A DNA stretch of 64,000 nt, from the NCBI GenBank assembly GCA_030141605.1, contig JAQGDQ010000735.1, forward strand, positions 41,196 through 105,195, in the 5' to 3' direction. This DNA comes from Tubiluchus corallicola (taxonomy: Eukaryota > Priapulida > Priapulimorpha > Priapulimorphida > Tubiluchidae). Below the pieces are notes generated by a model that worked only from the letters and a program-made list of their open reading frames with translations, did no database searches and had not been told where the DNA came from. Shown one piece after another: positions 1 to 26,273 of the stretch (positions are counted from its first letter, which is position 1; each line of letters starts with the position of its first letter). The position numbers were made by a program, and so were the translations under genes.

Positions 1-19
1 ATGCATCAGGTTGACTTAC

Positions 20-13245
<13,226 letters not shown>

Positions 13246-13283
13246 AGAGAAAAACTGTCAGCATATGAGAACTCGCCTACATT

Positions 13284-15758
13284 CTGAAAAATTAAAAAAC
13301 TTGTTTTAATGAGTAACTGAAGTTTGTCAAAAAAGATTTGTCAAAAACCTTATAGAAGCCAGGCATCACTGTAACCTCATTTCAGACCCTCACTTCAAAA
13401 TTTTAGGCATATATGGAATTTACTGGGCAATCTTTTTGGGCTTCGTAACACTGTTCTTAAACCATGTTTTCATTACTACGACCTAGGAACTCACTAGAGT
13501 TATTGATTCCTGATCGATTATTTTAGTGCTTGTGAGCTGACCTGCTAGAAATGTTGCTCCTACCTGGGTGTTGAGGCATTACTGTTGAAAATATTGGGAC
13601 AGAATTCATTCCCATTATTTTTGGCATTTGGCAGCTTGCACGAATCACTGAAGGATCTAACGGTTAGCCCTAATGGAATGACAGCTCAGCTTTTCATCCT
13701 GTGTGCATTAGTTCACTTTGATTGAAACATTTTCCAAAGCTAAGCATGGGCAAAAATGGTCAGGTTGTAGCATTTTTGTCATTTTCTTATAATTATTATT
13801 TACAGATCGTTTATCAAGTGTGTACACTACCCTGAGTCCCTGATAATAAATATCTTTACCTTAGTCCCTTGCTTCCTGAAAAAGCTCCTCGGACCACCAC
13901 GAAACTCTAATGTCGCCACTTATCTGCCAGATGAATTCTTACATTAAAACGCACACAAAACGTTTGAGTTCTGATCGTTTCTTATACGATGTTGACTTGC
14001 TTTTTTGTCCTGTGTCAAACTGCAGTGTTGATTAGACTAATTAGATTGCAATTATAATTCACAGACATCCAGGTGCCCGGAACGGCTATTAGTGACCTGT
14101 AGACAAGTTTCAATCTTGGGCGAACTAGTTTTTTTTTCATTAATAAATTATCGATTAGTGATCGTGAGTAGAATGGATTTTCTTGTATTAACTTGGTTTC
14201 CCCAGTGCCAAATGCATATATCGACACGTATCTACACAATGATTCCACTGTAGCACTGCAGGAAAGGTATGGTATGATCAGTAATTAGTGATCGTGATTG
14301 ATTTATTAAAAAAAATAATGCCTGCTGCTCGTTCTGGGATCGAGTGATATCAACTACATTCATTTATGTGTGATTTAAGGTAACAGCAGCTGCTGCAGAG
14401 CGAGGGCGGTACGACAAAATATGTATTCATCACACTGCTTTGTCTTTGCGCAAAACGAAACGCTAGGTAGAAAACAGGGACGACGTAATTAAGTTTATCA
14501 AACTAAATATATTAATGCATTGTTTTTGTTACGTAATTGGGCGGACTGCAAACATGAATCCAGCATGCAACACCAGAACTCGTCACTAATACTGAATTAT
14601 TGTGGTGGGACCGGAATCTATCATTTTTGGCTAACTGGCAACTCTTTAAGATGAGGCAATGAACTGGCAGAGGCGTAAAGGCGTATTAAACACGTTTAAA
14701 TGTGCATGCATCCTTCCTCAAAGAAAAGGAAGCAAGAATTTCACCTATAGCAGAAGCAATATTTGTGGCAACAAAACACCCATTTACTAACTAAGCACAT
14801 TGTTGCGCAACTTCAGGGACATGTATATAAAAATACGTCAGCACTATTCAGTTGTTCCCTTCACTTGTACCACTTTAATGTAACACGTGATTCCTAAGCA
14901 TCTGGATCGGCTAAACACATGATTCCTTGGTACTTGGATCCGCCGAGTTGCATGGGAAGAGTTACAGCTGATAATAGACAGAAATTCTAATAACAATAGA
15001 AAAGCTGTCTACAGACAAGCAGCAGTTACCATAGACACTTGATCACTAATATCTCCATACATTGTCGTTGATTTGAATAGAAGCAAGGTTAATATTTTAT
15101 TTATGAGACATACGTAACCGAAATCATATTGCAGGTGACACGATGTTGCTAATAGAGCAGGCAGAAAAATTATATTTGTTAAGCATTCAGCGATAGCTAT
15201 TAGTGTTATTAATTTTTAATATCACCAATATCAACAAGCGACTAGGAGATAAACCTGACAAACTTAGAAAGATACACAACCAAACCAAATGGAAAAAACA
15301 AAACGTCAAATGCCGTCCAATTTTCGAATAACTACTGTTAAAAAATAAACGTACTCAAAAGTTCGTGTCGCCTATTGTACGATCAAGCAGAAATAAAATA
15401 GTATACCTAAAATTCGACTCATTCGAGCATCCGCATGGATTGAACATCTATTAAGCAAAAATCACAGACAATTTAACGGATTTTTAATGTTGTTTAGAAA
15501 CTTTGTGACTAAAGTTCTTACAAATACTGTGATGCAGCTGTTTACTATTAGTATTTTTTTCGGCAGTTTATAAATAACCCGTAAAGCTACAAACACACGC
15601 GCATGCGCGCTTTGCAAAAAAACGTTGCAAAAAGTTATTAGAAATTCACAAATTATGTAAACTGTAAAAAGCTGAGAATGTACTCACTTCTTACCTACTT
15701 AATCCTTAAGCGTGCTGATACATTCAACAATAATTCCCTCTTCTGAGAGCTGACTCAC
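13284..15758. other. non-coding stretch upstream of the CASZ1 coding exon
   Basis: It is probably the 5' UTR intron of CASZ1, if the exon at 15759 is real, and otherwise proximal upstream sequence. It is AT-rich, with no supported ORF or RNA. A 77-codon open frame at 14015-14248 shows no family resemblance. Confidence 0.5.
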
Positions 15759-15850
15759 CACTTGCAGTAACTGTTGCTGCCATGTGACTGCTGACTGCGA
15801 AGTGGCTTCCCAAGTTTTACTTTAGTGAAATATACCAATAAACCTAACGG
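15759..15850 (-). other. candidate CASZ1 5' untranslated exon with an upstream ORF
   Basis: The minus-strand sequence ends in CTGCAAGTG followed by a strong donor, GTGAGTCA (15758-15751). An ATG at 15783-15781 in context CACATGG opens a frame. If spliced to 13283 it reads 16 codons and stops at the TGA (13260-13258) that precedes the main ATG in the same frame. That would be a short upstream ORF. The 5' boundary is a guess, and the link to CASZ1 rests only on strand, distance and the donor. Confidence 0.35.
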
Positions 15851-15924
15851 GAAAATAATTTCTTACATATTTAATGCAAGATATCAATATAGTCATGGAA
15901 ACTGGTCGTTGGAGCTGGCCATTA

Positions 15925-16010
15925 ACAATTCACCAATCACCTGGTCGTCATGACAACGCCTAAACACTTGGGCTAGGTGAACAATATATTCACTTCCATG
16001 GTAACCCAGC
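15925..16010. promoter_or_regulatory. promoter-like island with CCAAT and X-box-like motifs
   Basis: A locally GC-richer patch with CCAAT (CACCAATCAC, 15930-15939), CATGACAACGCC (15949-15960) and CCATGGTAAC (about 15997-16006), which resembles half of an RFX X-box. It lies just upstream of the candidate minus-strand first exon, so it could be the CASZ1 promoter. The same CAATCAC plus CATGACAACGCC combination recurs at 45859-45890. Confidence 0.35.
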
Positions 16011-16059
16011 GTGCAGACGATGAAACGAGCAGTATTGTGAGAAGCTGCAACAAGAGCAG

Positions 16060-18540
16060 GTAAATTCAATTAGCTTAATGAACCACCAACCAGGTATCCT
16101 AGCACCGGCGTTTAACTACTACTATAAATTTGTTTGCGATTTTAAGAAAAGAATCCTACATGTACACACTGCTACAGCTTCCAACTGGACCGCTTCATTT
16201 GTTTTTGTATTATGTATGAATTTAGATTTAGTAAAGCGCAGCTGGATTTTTTGCTTTTATTTTTCACATTCAAGGAAAAAACAAACGTCGCAAAAAATCA
16301 CACTGAGAAATGGTTATGTGCTTGTGATATTTGAAGGCAGAATCAATCTTAACAGAAATAGTCTAGTGTGTTTGTATTTAGTGGTTTAATGCATTAATGG
16401 GTGGCAGGAACTTTAACATCTGCTCAACAGTAGTTGTTCGAAAACTGCACACCCCTTTGTGTTTCTGCCGTTTCTTTTGTTTGGTTAATTTGACTTCTAT
16501 AAGAATTTTTTGATTCTGTGGGTACTGTTGAGTCTTTTGCTTTGAGTAGGGCCGAGAAAAGTTTGTTGACTTAACGGTTATTTCCTCTGTGATGAATCTC
16601 TTTCCGGGATAATGTTTATCTTTACCTGGCACCCCAAAGAGCGGCATTATGATTCATCCACGGCCGGTCACATCTAACTATTAACCAAGGTCGATGATGC
16701 TTAACTGAGAAGCGGTGTGCCCTTTCCAAAATTATTTCCAGAAAATTGATTTCTTGAGTATTGACATAGAAACAATAGCTAAGCTAACCCACTGCCTCCC
16801 CCTCCAGCAACATTAGTTCTTAAAGCGACAATATAATCCTGAGCTGAATCCTAATAATCCTATAACCCTAAACTGGTTAAGTAGGTTTGACCATCTATTT
16901 ACAGCAGTTTGTTCTCTTTTGGACAAAGATGGTCCAGACGAGTTAGTGAGTAAGCCGCTCAGGTAAACAACAAGAAACCAGAAACTTATTTAATGCACAA
17001 GAAAACACCATCTTACATAGAGCTTAAAAAATCGTCTTGAAATTTTATACCACCTACGTACTGCCTTTTTGCATACAGGGCTTGCGTCAGCTGTAACGCT
17101 CTATAAAACATGTAAATTTAAACTCCCGCGATGACGCAAAATAATATAGCTTTTCATGGAAAGTTTCTTGGGACATAAGTTTAAAGGAAGACAGGATGAA
17201 TTTTCATAGTACTACCCCCATTTTCAAGTCCGATAAAAAGTATACATTTTAACACACTTTATGCTGCAAAAGCGCATAATTAAATAGTAGATTAAAAACT
17301 TAATTAACAGCAGGCGAGTCCAACTATTGATGACATCACAAACTAACACAATTTTCAGCAGCAAAAATAGTCCACGAGCGTGTTGTACGTGTTTAAGAAA
17401 GCGGAGATTGAAGTACAGTGCTACTGTAAGATATTCAGTGTGTTGTAATATAACTAGGCAAGTTTCAAGACACAAATTTAAATTCAGCTGTCAATTGTGT
17501 GTAGTTCATCACAAAGTAACACACCTGAACTGGGAGGTACAGTACCTATTTTTTGTGGAATGCGTTTTCGAAATGAAACAGGTATTTTTCTGCTTGTTAT
17601 AAGTACAGTTTGATAGTTTCTTGGTAATATTCGAGAAACAATAATATTATTGTTTTCATTGCATATATTATAATTATAGATACAATATTATTTCTCGTAT
17701 ACATCATCTCAATTTTTTCCATTTTCTTCTTGCGTATATGTAGAACTGTCGGAGGTGCTATACAAATGCCATTTTGTCATACGGTATATACGTACTTAAT
17801 CACGAACAATGCAGTTTATGAAAAGTTATGATGTATTCACGAATCACGAGCTCGTACGCATTCCCCGTGTATTAACATCTACGCCCACACAATTGTAATA
17901 AAATTGTAATAGAAACAACGGCAACGGCATTTAGTATTAAATGGAAATATGGCTTTTCGGCTTAACAGAGGAACAATATTTAGAACAATCAAAAAGCAGT
18001 GTGCCGTACTGTGTTGCCAGGATGCACACGCTGTCAAATGAATAAAACTGGCAATGAAGTCTGAATTTTAGGCCTATATGAGGTATGAAATTTTGCCAGC
18101 TAATAGTGCGTACTATAATTAAGACAAACAGAAAGGTCAGCTTTTTCTGAACAAAATCATTTTTGGAAACTAACAAACTTAATGCCATTGACGTGCATTT
18201 AGTCAATGACTTTGCCTAAAAATAGGTTAGTAAAAGTTTGTAGAACAATGCCGTTACCGTTATCGCTGATTTATTCTAGCCTCACTCAGTATTTTTACGG
18301 CTTATTAGGCTATGACATTTTTTACTAAAACATACACTCATCTAGAAAAACGCTTTCAAACGTTCCAGCACTAAGCTCTGTCGGTAACTCAGTGCAATAG
18401 TAAACACATTTCTACTTTATTATATCACCTACCTTTGTAGGTATCAGTACTTTCAACGATCACCCTGTTGAATTTCTAGAAGCCAAACGAGTAGCTTAAT
18501 TATTGTAGTTGCTGCTTCGCTGGCACATGTGTAGCTAACA
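16060..18540. other. intergenic, AT-rich
   Basis: Apart from the dispersed repeat at 16999-17095 I see no gene or RNA. Several 80-100-codon open frames on both strands (for example 16078-16389) have the codon make-up of random AT-rich DNA and overlap one another. Confidence 0.5.
16999..17095 (+). repeat. dispersed repeat, copy 2
   Basis: Collinear with 11888-11990. Shared blocks are AAGAAAACA, CTTAAAAAAT, CGTCTTGAAATTT and TTTTGCATACAG. It lies outside any gene. The pair could be an old retroposon or MITE fragment. Confidence 0.55.
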
Positions 18541-18660
18541 TTCTGATCAACCCAATAGCACGATCAGAGCTACCAATAATAACGCAACCAACTGGCACCG
18601 TTGCCATGGCGTTCTGCTAAAACCTTCAACTTCTGAATCCGTTGCCATAACAACCACTCG
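18540..18660. promoter_or_regulatory. promoter-like island with two X-box-like motifs
   Basis: It contains GTTGCCATGGCG (18600-18611) and GTTGCCATAACAAC (18641-18654), close to the RFX X-box consensus GTTRCCATGGYAAC, plus two CCAAT motifs (18549-18562 region and about 18572). It is GC-richer than its surroundings. X-boxes often mark promoters of ciliary genes, but no adjacent gene is proven. Confidence 0.35.
18547..18648 (-). CDS. short hypothetical ORF, possible first exon of a membrane protein
   Basis: The 33-residue frame starts at the ATG inside the second X-box-like motif. It has a polar start (MATDSEVEGF), then WQRCQ and a run LVALLLVALIVLLG that looks like a transmembrane or signal-anchor helix. 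It then meets a TGA. No good donor lies before the stop (only weak GTTGAT or GTAGCT sites), and no downstream exon was found. A second overlapping frame, offset, is also open for 35 codons. It may be chance. Confidence 0.15.
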   Translation of the reverse strand: MATDSEVEGFSRTPWQRCQLVALLLVALIVLLG

Positions 18661-19394
18661 TGTTTTTCAGAGTTTATCCCAGAAATAGAGTGGCTGGTGT
18701 GAGAGTGAGTGGTTTTGCAAAAATGTTACAAATCAATCCGGAGGTCGGAAAAACATAATAGTGACGGAAGCCTGATTTCCTTATAAAATAAATACAAACT
18801 CCTTGCGTTTGGAATCATTAAAACTGCAATACAAGCGCATCATGGTAAAATGTTATCATTACTCAGATCGGGGCGATCTTTTTGGACAGCAAAATTCACT
18901 AACCTTGTGCTTTACCTTTATTTAGTGATACCATATAATTATGACACGAGCTATATAAAATGAAAATTATAAAATAGTCAATAAGAAAGCACCATATTGG
19001 AGATTGATCGTCAATTGTGTGTCGAGACTCTACCGTTGTGGAGAAGCCAGTCAAAGAATTACAAGTCATGTTCTATCTCAAATCTACTTTAATGTGACAG
19101 TGTTCCAAACAATTTAGCAACTATAACTGAATTTCTTAAAAATGAGACTGCCGGTTTACACATGTGAAGACAAGTGGGGAATATTCTGGAGTACAGATTA
19201 GGGGCGTACATAAGTACATAATTATTGTTATTTTGTATTTAAAATTAAAACATTAGAGGCAGGTTGGTCAAACAAAGTAGCGACTCCACAAAATTCTTCC
19301 GAGGTCGTGCGATTAAAAAAATGTAAACAAGATTCGACTTTTATGGCACAGGTGACTAAAGAGTTAAAGTTGTTGAAAAGGCGTCAATTTTGAA

Positions 19395-19440
19395 AAAGCG
19401 GGTGCTCCCCTTGCTCCCCTATTGGCTACGCCACTGATAA
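19395..19440 (+). repeat. retroposon-like fragment ending GGCTACGCCACTG
   Basis: The string GTGCTCCCCTTGCTCCCC followed by GGCTACGCCACTG is a phrase that I have often seen at the ends of old interspersed repeats in animal genomes. It stands out as GC-rich against the local background. The remainder of the element cannot be delimited. Confidence 0.35.
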
Positions 19441-22400
19441 TTTTAGTACAAGCTGATGTCCAAGTTAACGACAATCAGTTCAATCCAGAAGTCGTGGAAA
19501 GCTAAAAAGCTTGAGTTCTTGTAAATGCCTTCGTAAAGCAATAAGCAGCATGCTGGCTAGCCGACTAGAATTTCAGTATCTGCAGTAGTAGCTTTACTGA
19601 AGCCAATTTTTGCACAAAATTTGTTTCGTGTTAACATGAGATTATTGTGTGTATAAGAACGCACTACAGTGAAAAGTGCTTCTCCTAAACCTGAACGTTT
19701 CCCAGGAAAATGGCAGCAAACTAAAACGTGATTATAACATTCCCTCATTATGGAGCCAGCTGGGTTACCGAGGATATAATTATGTCAATAACTCACCATT
19801 TTCACCTGCCTACTTGGTGACAAGATACGTTTTACATTGAAATTCACACGCGCAATAATTTTATCTGTTCTAATTTCTCCATAACAGTGACCAAATCCAC
19901 AAGAAGACAGATTGTTCTGACAAGTTCTGAGTGACAAACTGAGTCGGATTTGCCTGGAACCTGCCACTTATCAAAGATTCGTAAAGTACTTCAATAAGCC
20001 TCTTTTATCACTGCGTTCATAGAAGACGCTCTCAAGACTTCGCGTCATTGGTTCTTAAACTCGACAGTTTGTTCACATTATGCGGTTTGTTGCTGTTTTT
20101 TGATATCTTTACTTTTGAAATTCCTACGTGCCGAACAGCTACTTATGAATCTTGTTTTCTCTCAGACCGCTTTTCAATGAAATTCTCTGTCAGAAAATTG
20201 TTTTTGTACTACTACAACATCATTGGTCCAAAAGAATGTTAACAGATCCCCCCTGTTGCAACCAAATTAGTTTAAAAATGCCTTTTGTGGGTCTGTTTTA
20301 TTTTAATTATTTTTATGACAACCTTTACCTTGAATAGGTTTTGACTTTATTACGACGGTTTGTACTTAAAAAAATCCAATCACTAGAAACAAAAAATTAC
20401 CTACCTAGTGGAACCGAAAATCCATACGATTAGTTTAATAGTAAGTGAAGTAACTTCGTGCAAAACTACACAGTGATTCATTGCGTCCAACAATGCACTG
20501 ACCAGTCAGTGACCACTGAAGACCACCAGAACACGCTACTAAACCAGCCGCTTGTACTGGAAACATAAGCTAAATATAACCAGCAGCTCACTAGAAACCT
20601 TTTGTCAGATTTTGCACAGTTTTAGGCTAAATTAAGCGTTTTGCTCAAGTTTCAGTGGATATTCAGTACGCGGTCTATTCATAGAAAGCAGACGAAGCTA
20701 CACTGTGATGGGCGCGTGAAGCCTAAACAGTCCAAACTGGAACAAACTGAAAGGCGGGGCTTCTGTATTATTTCGTCTAAACCAAAAGCAGCGTTGAAGG
20801 CACGTTAACTTATCTCAGGTTGTAATTATTGTAACAAGGAATAAGTCTCAGGTAAAAATGAGTGAATCTCATAAGAAGTAGACCTACATGAATTTCTTCT
20901 ACTACGTGTACGTTCTACAAATACTAGCTGAAAAATAGCTGTGTAAGTAAGTCTGCATGTTCAATGCAGCGTGTCATCGCTTGCAATAATCTTTAATTGG
21001 CGTATAATTATAATGTGGTTAAACGTGTCCAGTTACAGTAGGATATTGATCAAATAATGTGCAATTCACTTTATATGCACGCAATGCACAAGTAAATTTC
21101 ACTCACCGTTACAAGCATTTAAAAGAATTTAATTACAAAATCAGTTATTCTGGCCAAAATGCTGTACTTTTTCTTTTCATGGAGGTGGGATGATAGTGAT
21201 GGTGGTAGTTAGTGGTGAGCGGGCGGCGACAACGACAGTGACTTCGCGTGTAAGCAGCTAGAGTGACTAGACTATTATTTGTTGAGCTGTAGGATCTCGA
21301 CTTCAGTAACTTAATCGCAGTGAGTTAAGCTTGTTAATGCTGATCGTTTTAGTCAGCAAGCTACGTTTCATTCTATTATTATGTAGATTAGGCCTACATT
21401 TTTTTAAACTGTATCGGTTTCGAAACTTGAATAGTCTCTGAAGATTAATTATAGAAACTTTTAAATCATTTTGTTATTAGTACAAAATCTCCCAAGAAGA
21501 GCAAAGTGCTGCAATACTTAAAATAAAACATCCTACGAAATTTCATGAACATGACTGCATACGAATACTCGCACGGAAAATACAGAAAATATTAAACTCT
21601 CAGTACTGTGTTTGTGCGCGTGCGCGTGAAATGCATGTCTTTTCTCTATACTGACATAAAAATGAATATTCAGTTTAATTAATGTGACATGCACTTTAAT
21701 GTACGGTTGTAATCATTCCCTGGATATTTAATCAAAACAGCTTATTAAAAAATTATACCAAAATTATCATTTTCACATTTCTATATTTTAATACGGAAAA
21801 GTATTGTCTACCGTGGAAGTATAAATAAACATTCGCAGCAACTTTATAATGGGTATTTAAATTGGTTTACTTTGTTTGCCTATTTCAGACCATTGCAAAA
21901 AGTATACGTAACACAAAATAAAAGCTAAATGATCGTACATTGGCTCTAATAAGATGATGGACTCGAAGTAAAGTTGCGCTTTGTACTCGAACTAACACCC
22001 GCGTGGATTACAAATGCTTTAATCACGCTAACTAGCCTTATGAGCAACTAAACAAATGGAAAAGATGACAAGTGTTGCTTGAGCTATACAAACTAGGAAG
22101 TCCTTGTTAGAGTCTCTTTATTTAGTTATTAAAAACTTTTACTAATCATTGAAATATTTTTTTAAATAAGGACGTGCATATTGAATTCTAAATAAATGGA
22201 CGTGCAAATTTGTAAGTTTGTGTCGTATCTGCACAGACTGTTTACACAGCATTTTGACAGCAATTATTGATTAATTTTCTAACTAAAAATAAAATCCTGC
22301 TGATTATCATAGCTATTTTATTTGGCCCAGACTTGATTGCGTTTTATTTTTGTTTTGCTTTTTCTCCGATAGGTGGCAGGCTATGGTATTTCGTAAAGCT

Positions 22401-23387
22401 GATCACCGGTAAATACCTTCATCAGAATCTCTGGCAAAAATTGTACGAATGCACAAAACTCGGCAAAAGTAAAATTATTGCTTTACCCTCACAAAAGCAG
22501 CAAGGGTAATTTTCTGGCTGTTATCGCAAACTAGACATCGTCACATTAGTTTTTTTATTAATTATTGTAAAATTACAACGGACGGTTCCGTAAAAATTTA
22601 AAACGCATTAAGGAACTAAGCCAATGTTAACTTATTATTTAAATGTAAATTAAGATTTTCTACAAAATGTTAAGCAAACAAAACTGTACGTATAAGTCTG
22701 TCTTAAAAGAAAGTGCATAAAACTATTTTTGCAGTAGTTTAGGAGCGGATTCAAGACTGTTGCAAGTTGTCATATATAAATAAGACAAAAATGTGTACTT
22801 GCTATGCTCGTCTGAAACAAATTTAGCTACATGGTTTCAAAAATGAATGGATTTGCAATGCTACTAAATATTGACAAGAGTGCCCAGATCTCAAGAGTAC
22901 CATTTTTACAATTAAAATTTTCTTCCTCGGGAATTTAATGTTTATGTGAGTTTTGTAGTTCCACCTTTTACTGTTAGCAAAAATTATGATTTATAATATA
23001 ATTTATGATTTTATAATAGCAGGTTTGTATGAAAATTTTGTTCACGAGCAATAGCACGTTCAAAAAATAGCCCCAGGACGAGTCTAAACTGTTGAATACA
23101 TGGCTTGGCACTGTTTTTCATCGTTTTATTAAGGTTTTTATGATCTTTCTTAAGCTAGATTTTCTTACAGTAAAAATAGCAAAAACGTACATTAACACAT
23201 ATACAGTCAACTGCTGTTATCACCAATGAGAGAATGTTTTTCTCTGAACGACAATTAAGCCATTTTTGTTAAAAATTTGCTGATGTAAATCGACGCCACC
23301 GTAACACTAATTTTCCAATAGCCCCTCCATATGCAAATGTTGTGCCTTAATCTCTTTGCTTACAGTCACTTAGGCTTGTGCCATCAT

Positions 23388-23418
<31 letters not shown>

Positions 23419-26139
23419 AATCACTGACACCAACTACATCACTGCTACTACTGCCTCCCTCTCTCTACTAACCCCAACATCACCGTTGCAGCGTCGCCTG
23501 TGCTGCAACAAATTACTTTGATCGTCTACAGATCAATGGGTAATTCTCAAATCATATAACACTGAGTATGGACATGGCTATGAAATCAAACGTTTATAAT
23601 AACCATTTTAATATAAATTACTAGAATGATTTATGTAATGCAAAACGAATTTACCAGGAATTTAAATTTAAGCGAATTTTAATTTTACCTGCAGAATGAT
23701 TTCTATTCAAACAACAGCAATTTATGTTAAACTTGTTCTCAATATTTACAAATCTATTGTGAAACACAAATAGACGGAATGTAGGTCTAATGTTTCGTAC
23801 ACTGTGCGTTTAATACAGGTTATACTGTACACTTTGATGTTATTATCAGTTTACAGTTGATTCACTCTAATTTCATTACTATTTCATTTAAAACTTCTTT
23901 TTTGAAAAATGAGGTGCCCGGGAGTGAGGAATTGGTTGCTATGAAGTTTAGATAAAGTGAATATTGTAATTTCATTTTAGTCGGGGTCTTTTAGTAAGAG
24001 TACCTTTAAGATTGATGTTTTGGTCGAAGTATTTCTAGGAAGGTCACCCCTATCAAGGCAACTTTCAGGTTTAAATACGATAATAAGTAATTGTTGTATT
24101 AGGTTAATTAATGTTTTGGCAGAATTACATTAAGTTCTAGTTAAAATTAAGATATACATCATTTAAATTTTTATCTTTAAAATGCACAACTCGCGACGAA
24201 AAATTAAAAAATGTACCGAATATTCCCGAAAATGTTTCAGCATAACCATTAACGTCAACCCTCGTGGTGAGTAGAATTGCACATGAAAGAACTTTTAGTG
24301 ACAAAGACAAGTTTTAATGTTCGTAAAATATTTATGAAAACTTGATGTTCACTAAAGACAAGTGTTCATAAAGCACAAAATTCAATAATATTCATGAAGG
24401 ACAAACCTTGCTGTTAAAAATTTCACATACTGATAAAGGCGGTAGAATAATCTGCCACATAATTAATATGTTTTGAATATACATTAATTAAGGGTAATGC
24501 AAATGCGCGGTGATTAAATTATACAAAAGAAAAACGGGTGTTGATCGCATCTTTGAGACAGTCATTTAATGTTAGTACAGACATGCTTAAAATATCAATC
24601 CCGAATACTAGGCTGTAGAGCAAAAACTTGGCAGATCAGGACAAATTGGTTCAAGTAGTCAGACGTGTCCATGAGTTTTTCGCACAAAGCCTTCTTGATG
24701 TGACAGGAATAATAACACTGTTATATGGCACCGTGCAGAGGATTTCACATAAAAGTAAATTTTTTCTACAAAAGCTCGACACACCTTCTCAATGAAATAT
24801 TTTTTAAATTAGCTTCGGGTTTTATTAAGTTTAACTTCAAACTTTATTTTTGATATTTTAAATTACGTGCCCTATAAACCTGCTAAGTAAAATTTAGTTC
24901 AAGGCTCTAACCCCTTCTTCACAGCAAAATGAATGAAGTTGACACTCTTGAAGTAAACTACTTACACGGCAATACTTTGAACTGACAAGAAAAAATAAAT
25001 AAATAAAGCGAATTTCTCTGCATTTTCACAACACCCGATGTTTATAATTGCATGGAATGGTTTTCTAAAAATTTTAAGACTGTTAACTATTTTAATGTGC
25101 TAAAGTCAAACTTTGTGTTCAGGATTTTTGCGTCAAAAAAATAAGTTTTGGAAGAGCATGATTCAGCGGTAGAAAAAATGAGCTAGCGAACAAATTTCAT
25201 GATATTCTGTCAACCAATGTAAATTGACGAAAAATAATTAATATTTACTGGTAATAGTTAGTCTAATAACGTTGTGTCAAACACTACAAAATAGAGATCT
25301 GATTAACAAGAAAGTGTGCAATTATTTCAGTTTCTGTACGCGCTAGTGTAAAACTTACGAATAGTTTTATGCAAAAACGCTAATAATGATCTACAGCGTG
25401 GCCGAGACGTCTATCTTTTATTCTTAGTTTGAAAATAATCAAAACGCAATTCTAATTTTTGTAAGAAAATCTTTAAAAACAAAGTTGTTAGCTAAATTTG
25501 TTAAATTATTTTGCTTCATGAAATGAAGACTGGATCTTATTTTTCTTGTGTCCATTATTATCTGCACTATTTCTAACAATTTTCTTAGCACATTTGGATC
25601 ATCTGACTTGATCATTTCTTTCTTGATTTGGTACAGTTCTTACAGTTCTTATAACCACATCACTATGAAACAAATGCTAGGTATTGTCCTTTTGCCTTTT
25701 GCACAATGGATACCTCAGATCTTTCTTAAACTGACTCTTGTAATTGTTCTTCAGGAAAAACATTTAAGTGCAATTTAGCGTTGCTAGAGAGTGGCCAAAT
25801 TTTGCTCACTGGCCGTATTTTTTAAAAATCTTCTTTTGAATATTATTGTTCAGAAATAAGGACAAATTCTCTGTAATTCGTTACGAAGTATAATTGTGCC
25901 AACCAATAAGATCTTTCCCACTTATGCATCTTTAGCAACACCGCATAATTCATAAATTTATGAACAAAAAGTCAACGTCTGTTCCATTCGCGTGTTCTTC
26001 CGTTTTTTTATTGTATTTCTGGCTTCATTCATTAGTCAATGCGGTAATGATAGTTACCCATTTTGTCCAGCAACAATAAACCATTCATCTCAAGCGTTTG
26101 TTTCATATTAGGTAGTAAGCACACTGTTCATCACAAGGA
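19441..26139. other. intergenic, AT-rich
   Basis: No gene supported. Small features: a GC-box-like AGGCGGGGC near 20753, CCAAT motifs near 20050 and 20223, and a short TCGTCG-rich repeat at 23383-23419. An 80-codon plus-strand frame at 22267-22509 has a hydrophobic start but no splice or family evidence. Confidence 0.45.
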
Positions 26140-26273
26140 GTTTACAATTCCCTAACCCTAGCCCTAACCAAATTCTATCCCTAACTCAACCCTAACCCTA
26201 ACCCTATCTTTAACCCTAACCCTAATTCTAATCCGCTTCACGAACTAATTTTTCTGTGTAGGGAATTGTAAAA
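26140..26273. mobile_element. short inverted-repeat element with telomere-like interior, copy 1
   Basis: TTTACAATTCCCTA at 26141-26154 is the exact inverse of TAGGGAATTGTAAA at 26259-26272, so the element is about 132 bp with 14-bp terminal inverted repeats. Between them are degenerate CCCTAA/ACCCTA repeats matching the animal telomere motif, then a shared unique tail (CTAATCCGCTT..GAACTAATTT). A second copy is at 56750-56899. No coding capacity, so it is a MITE-like non-autonomous element. Target-site duplication is not clear. Confidence 0.75.

Noticed and set aside
26150-26230. Relic of a chromosome-end fusion
   Set aside because: The telomere-like repeats are degenerate, all in one orientation, and bounded by terminal inverted repeats also found at 56750-56899.
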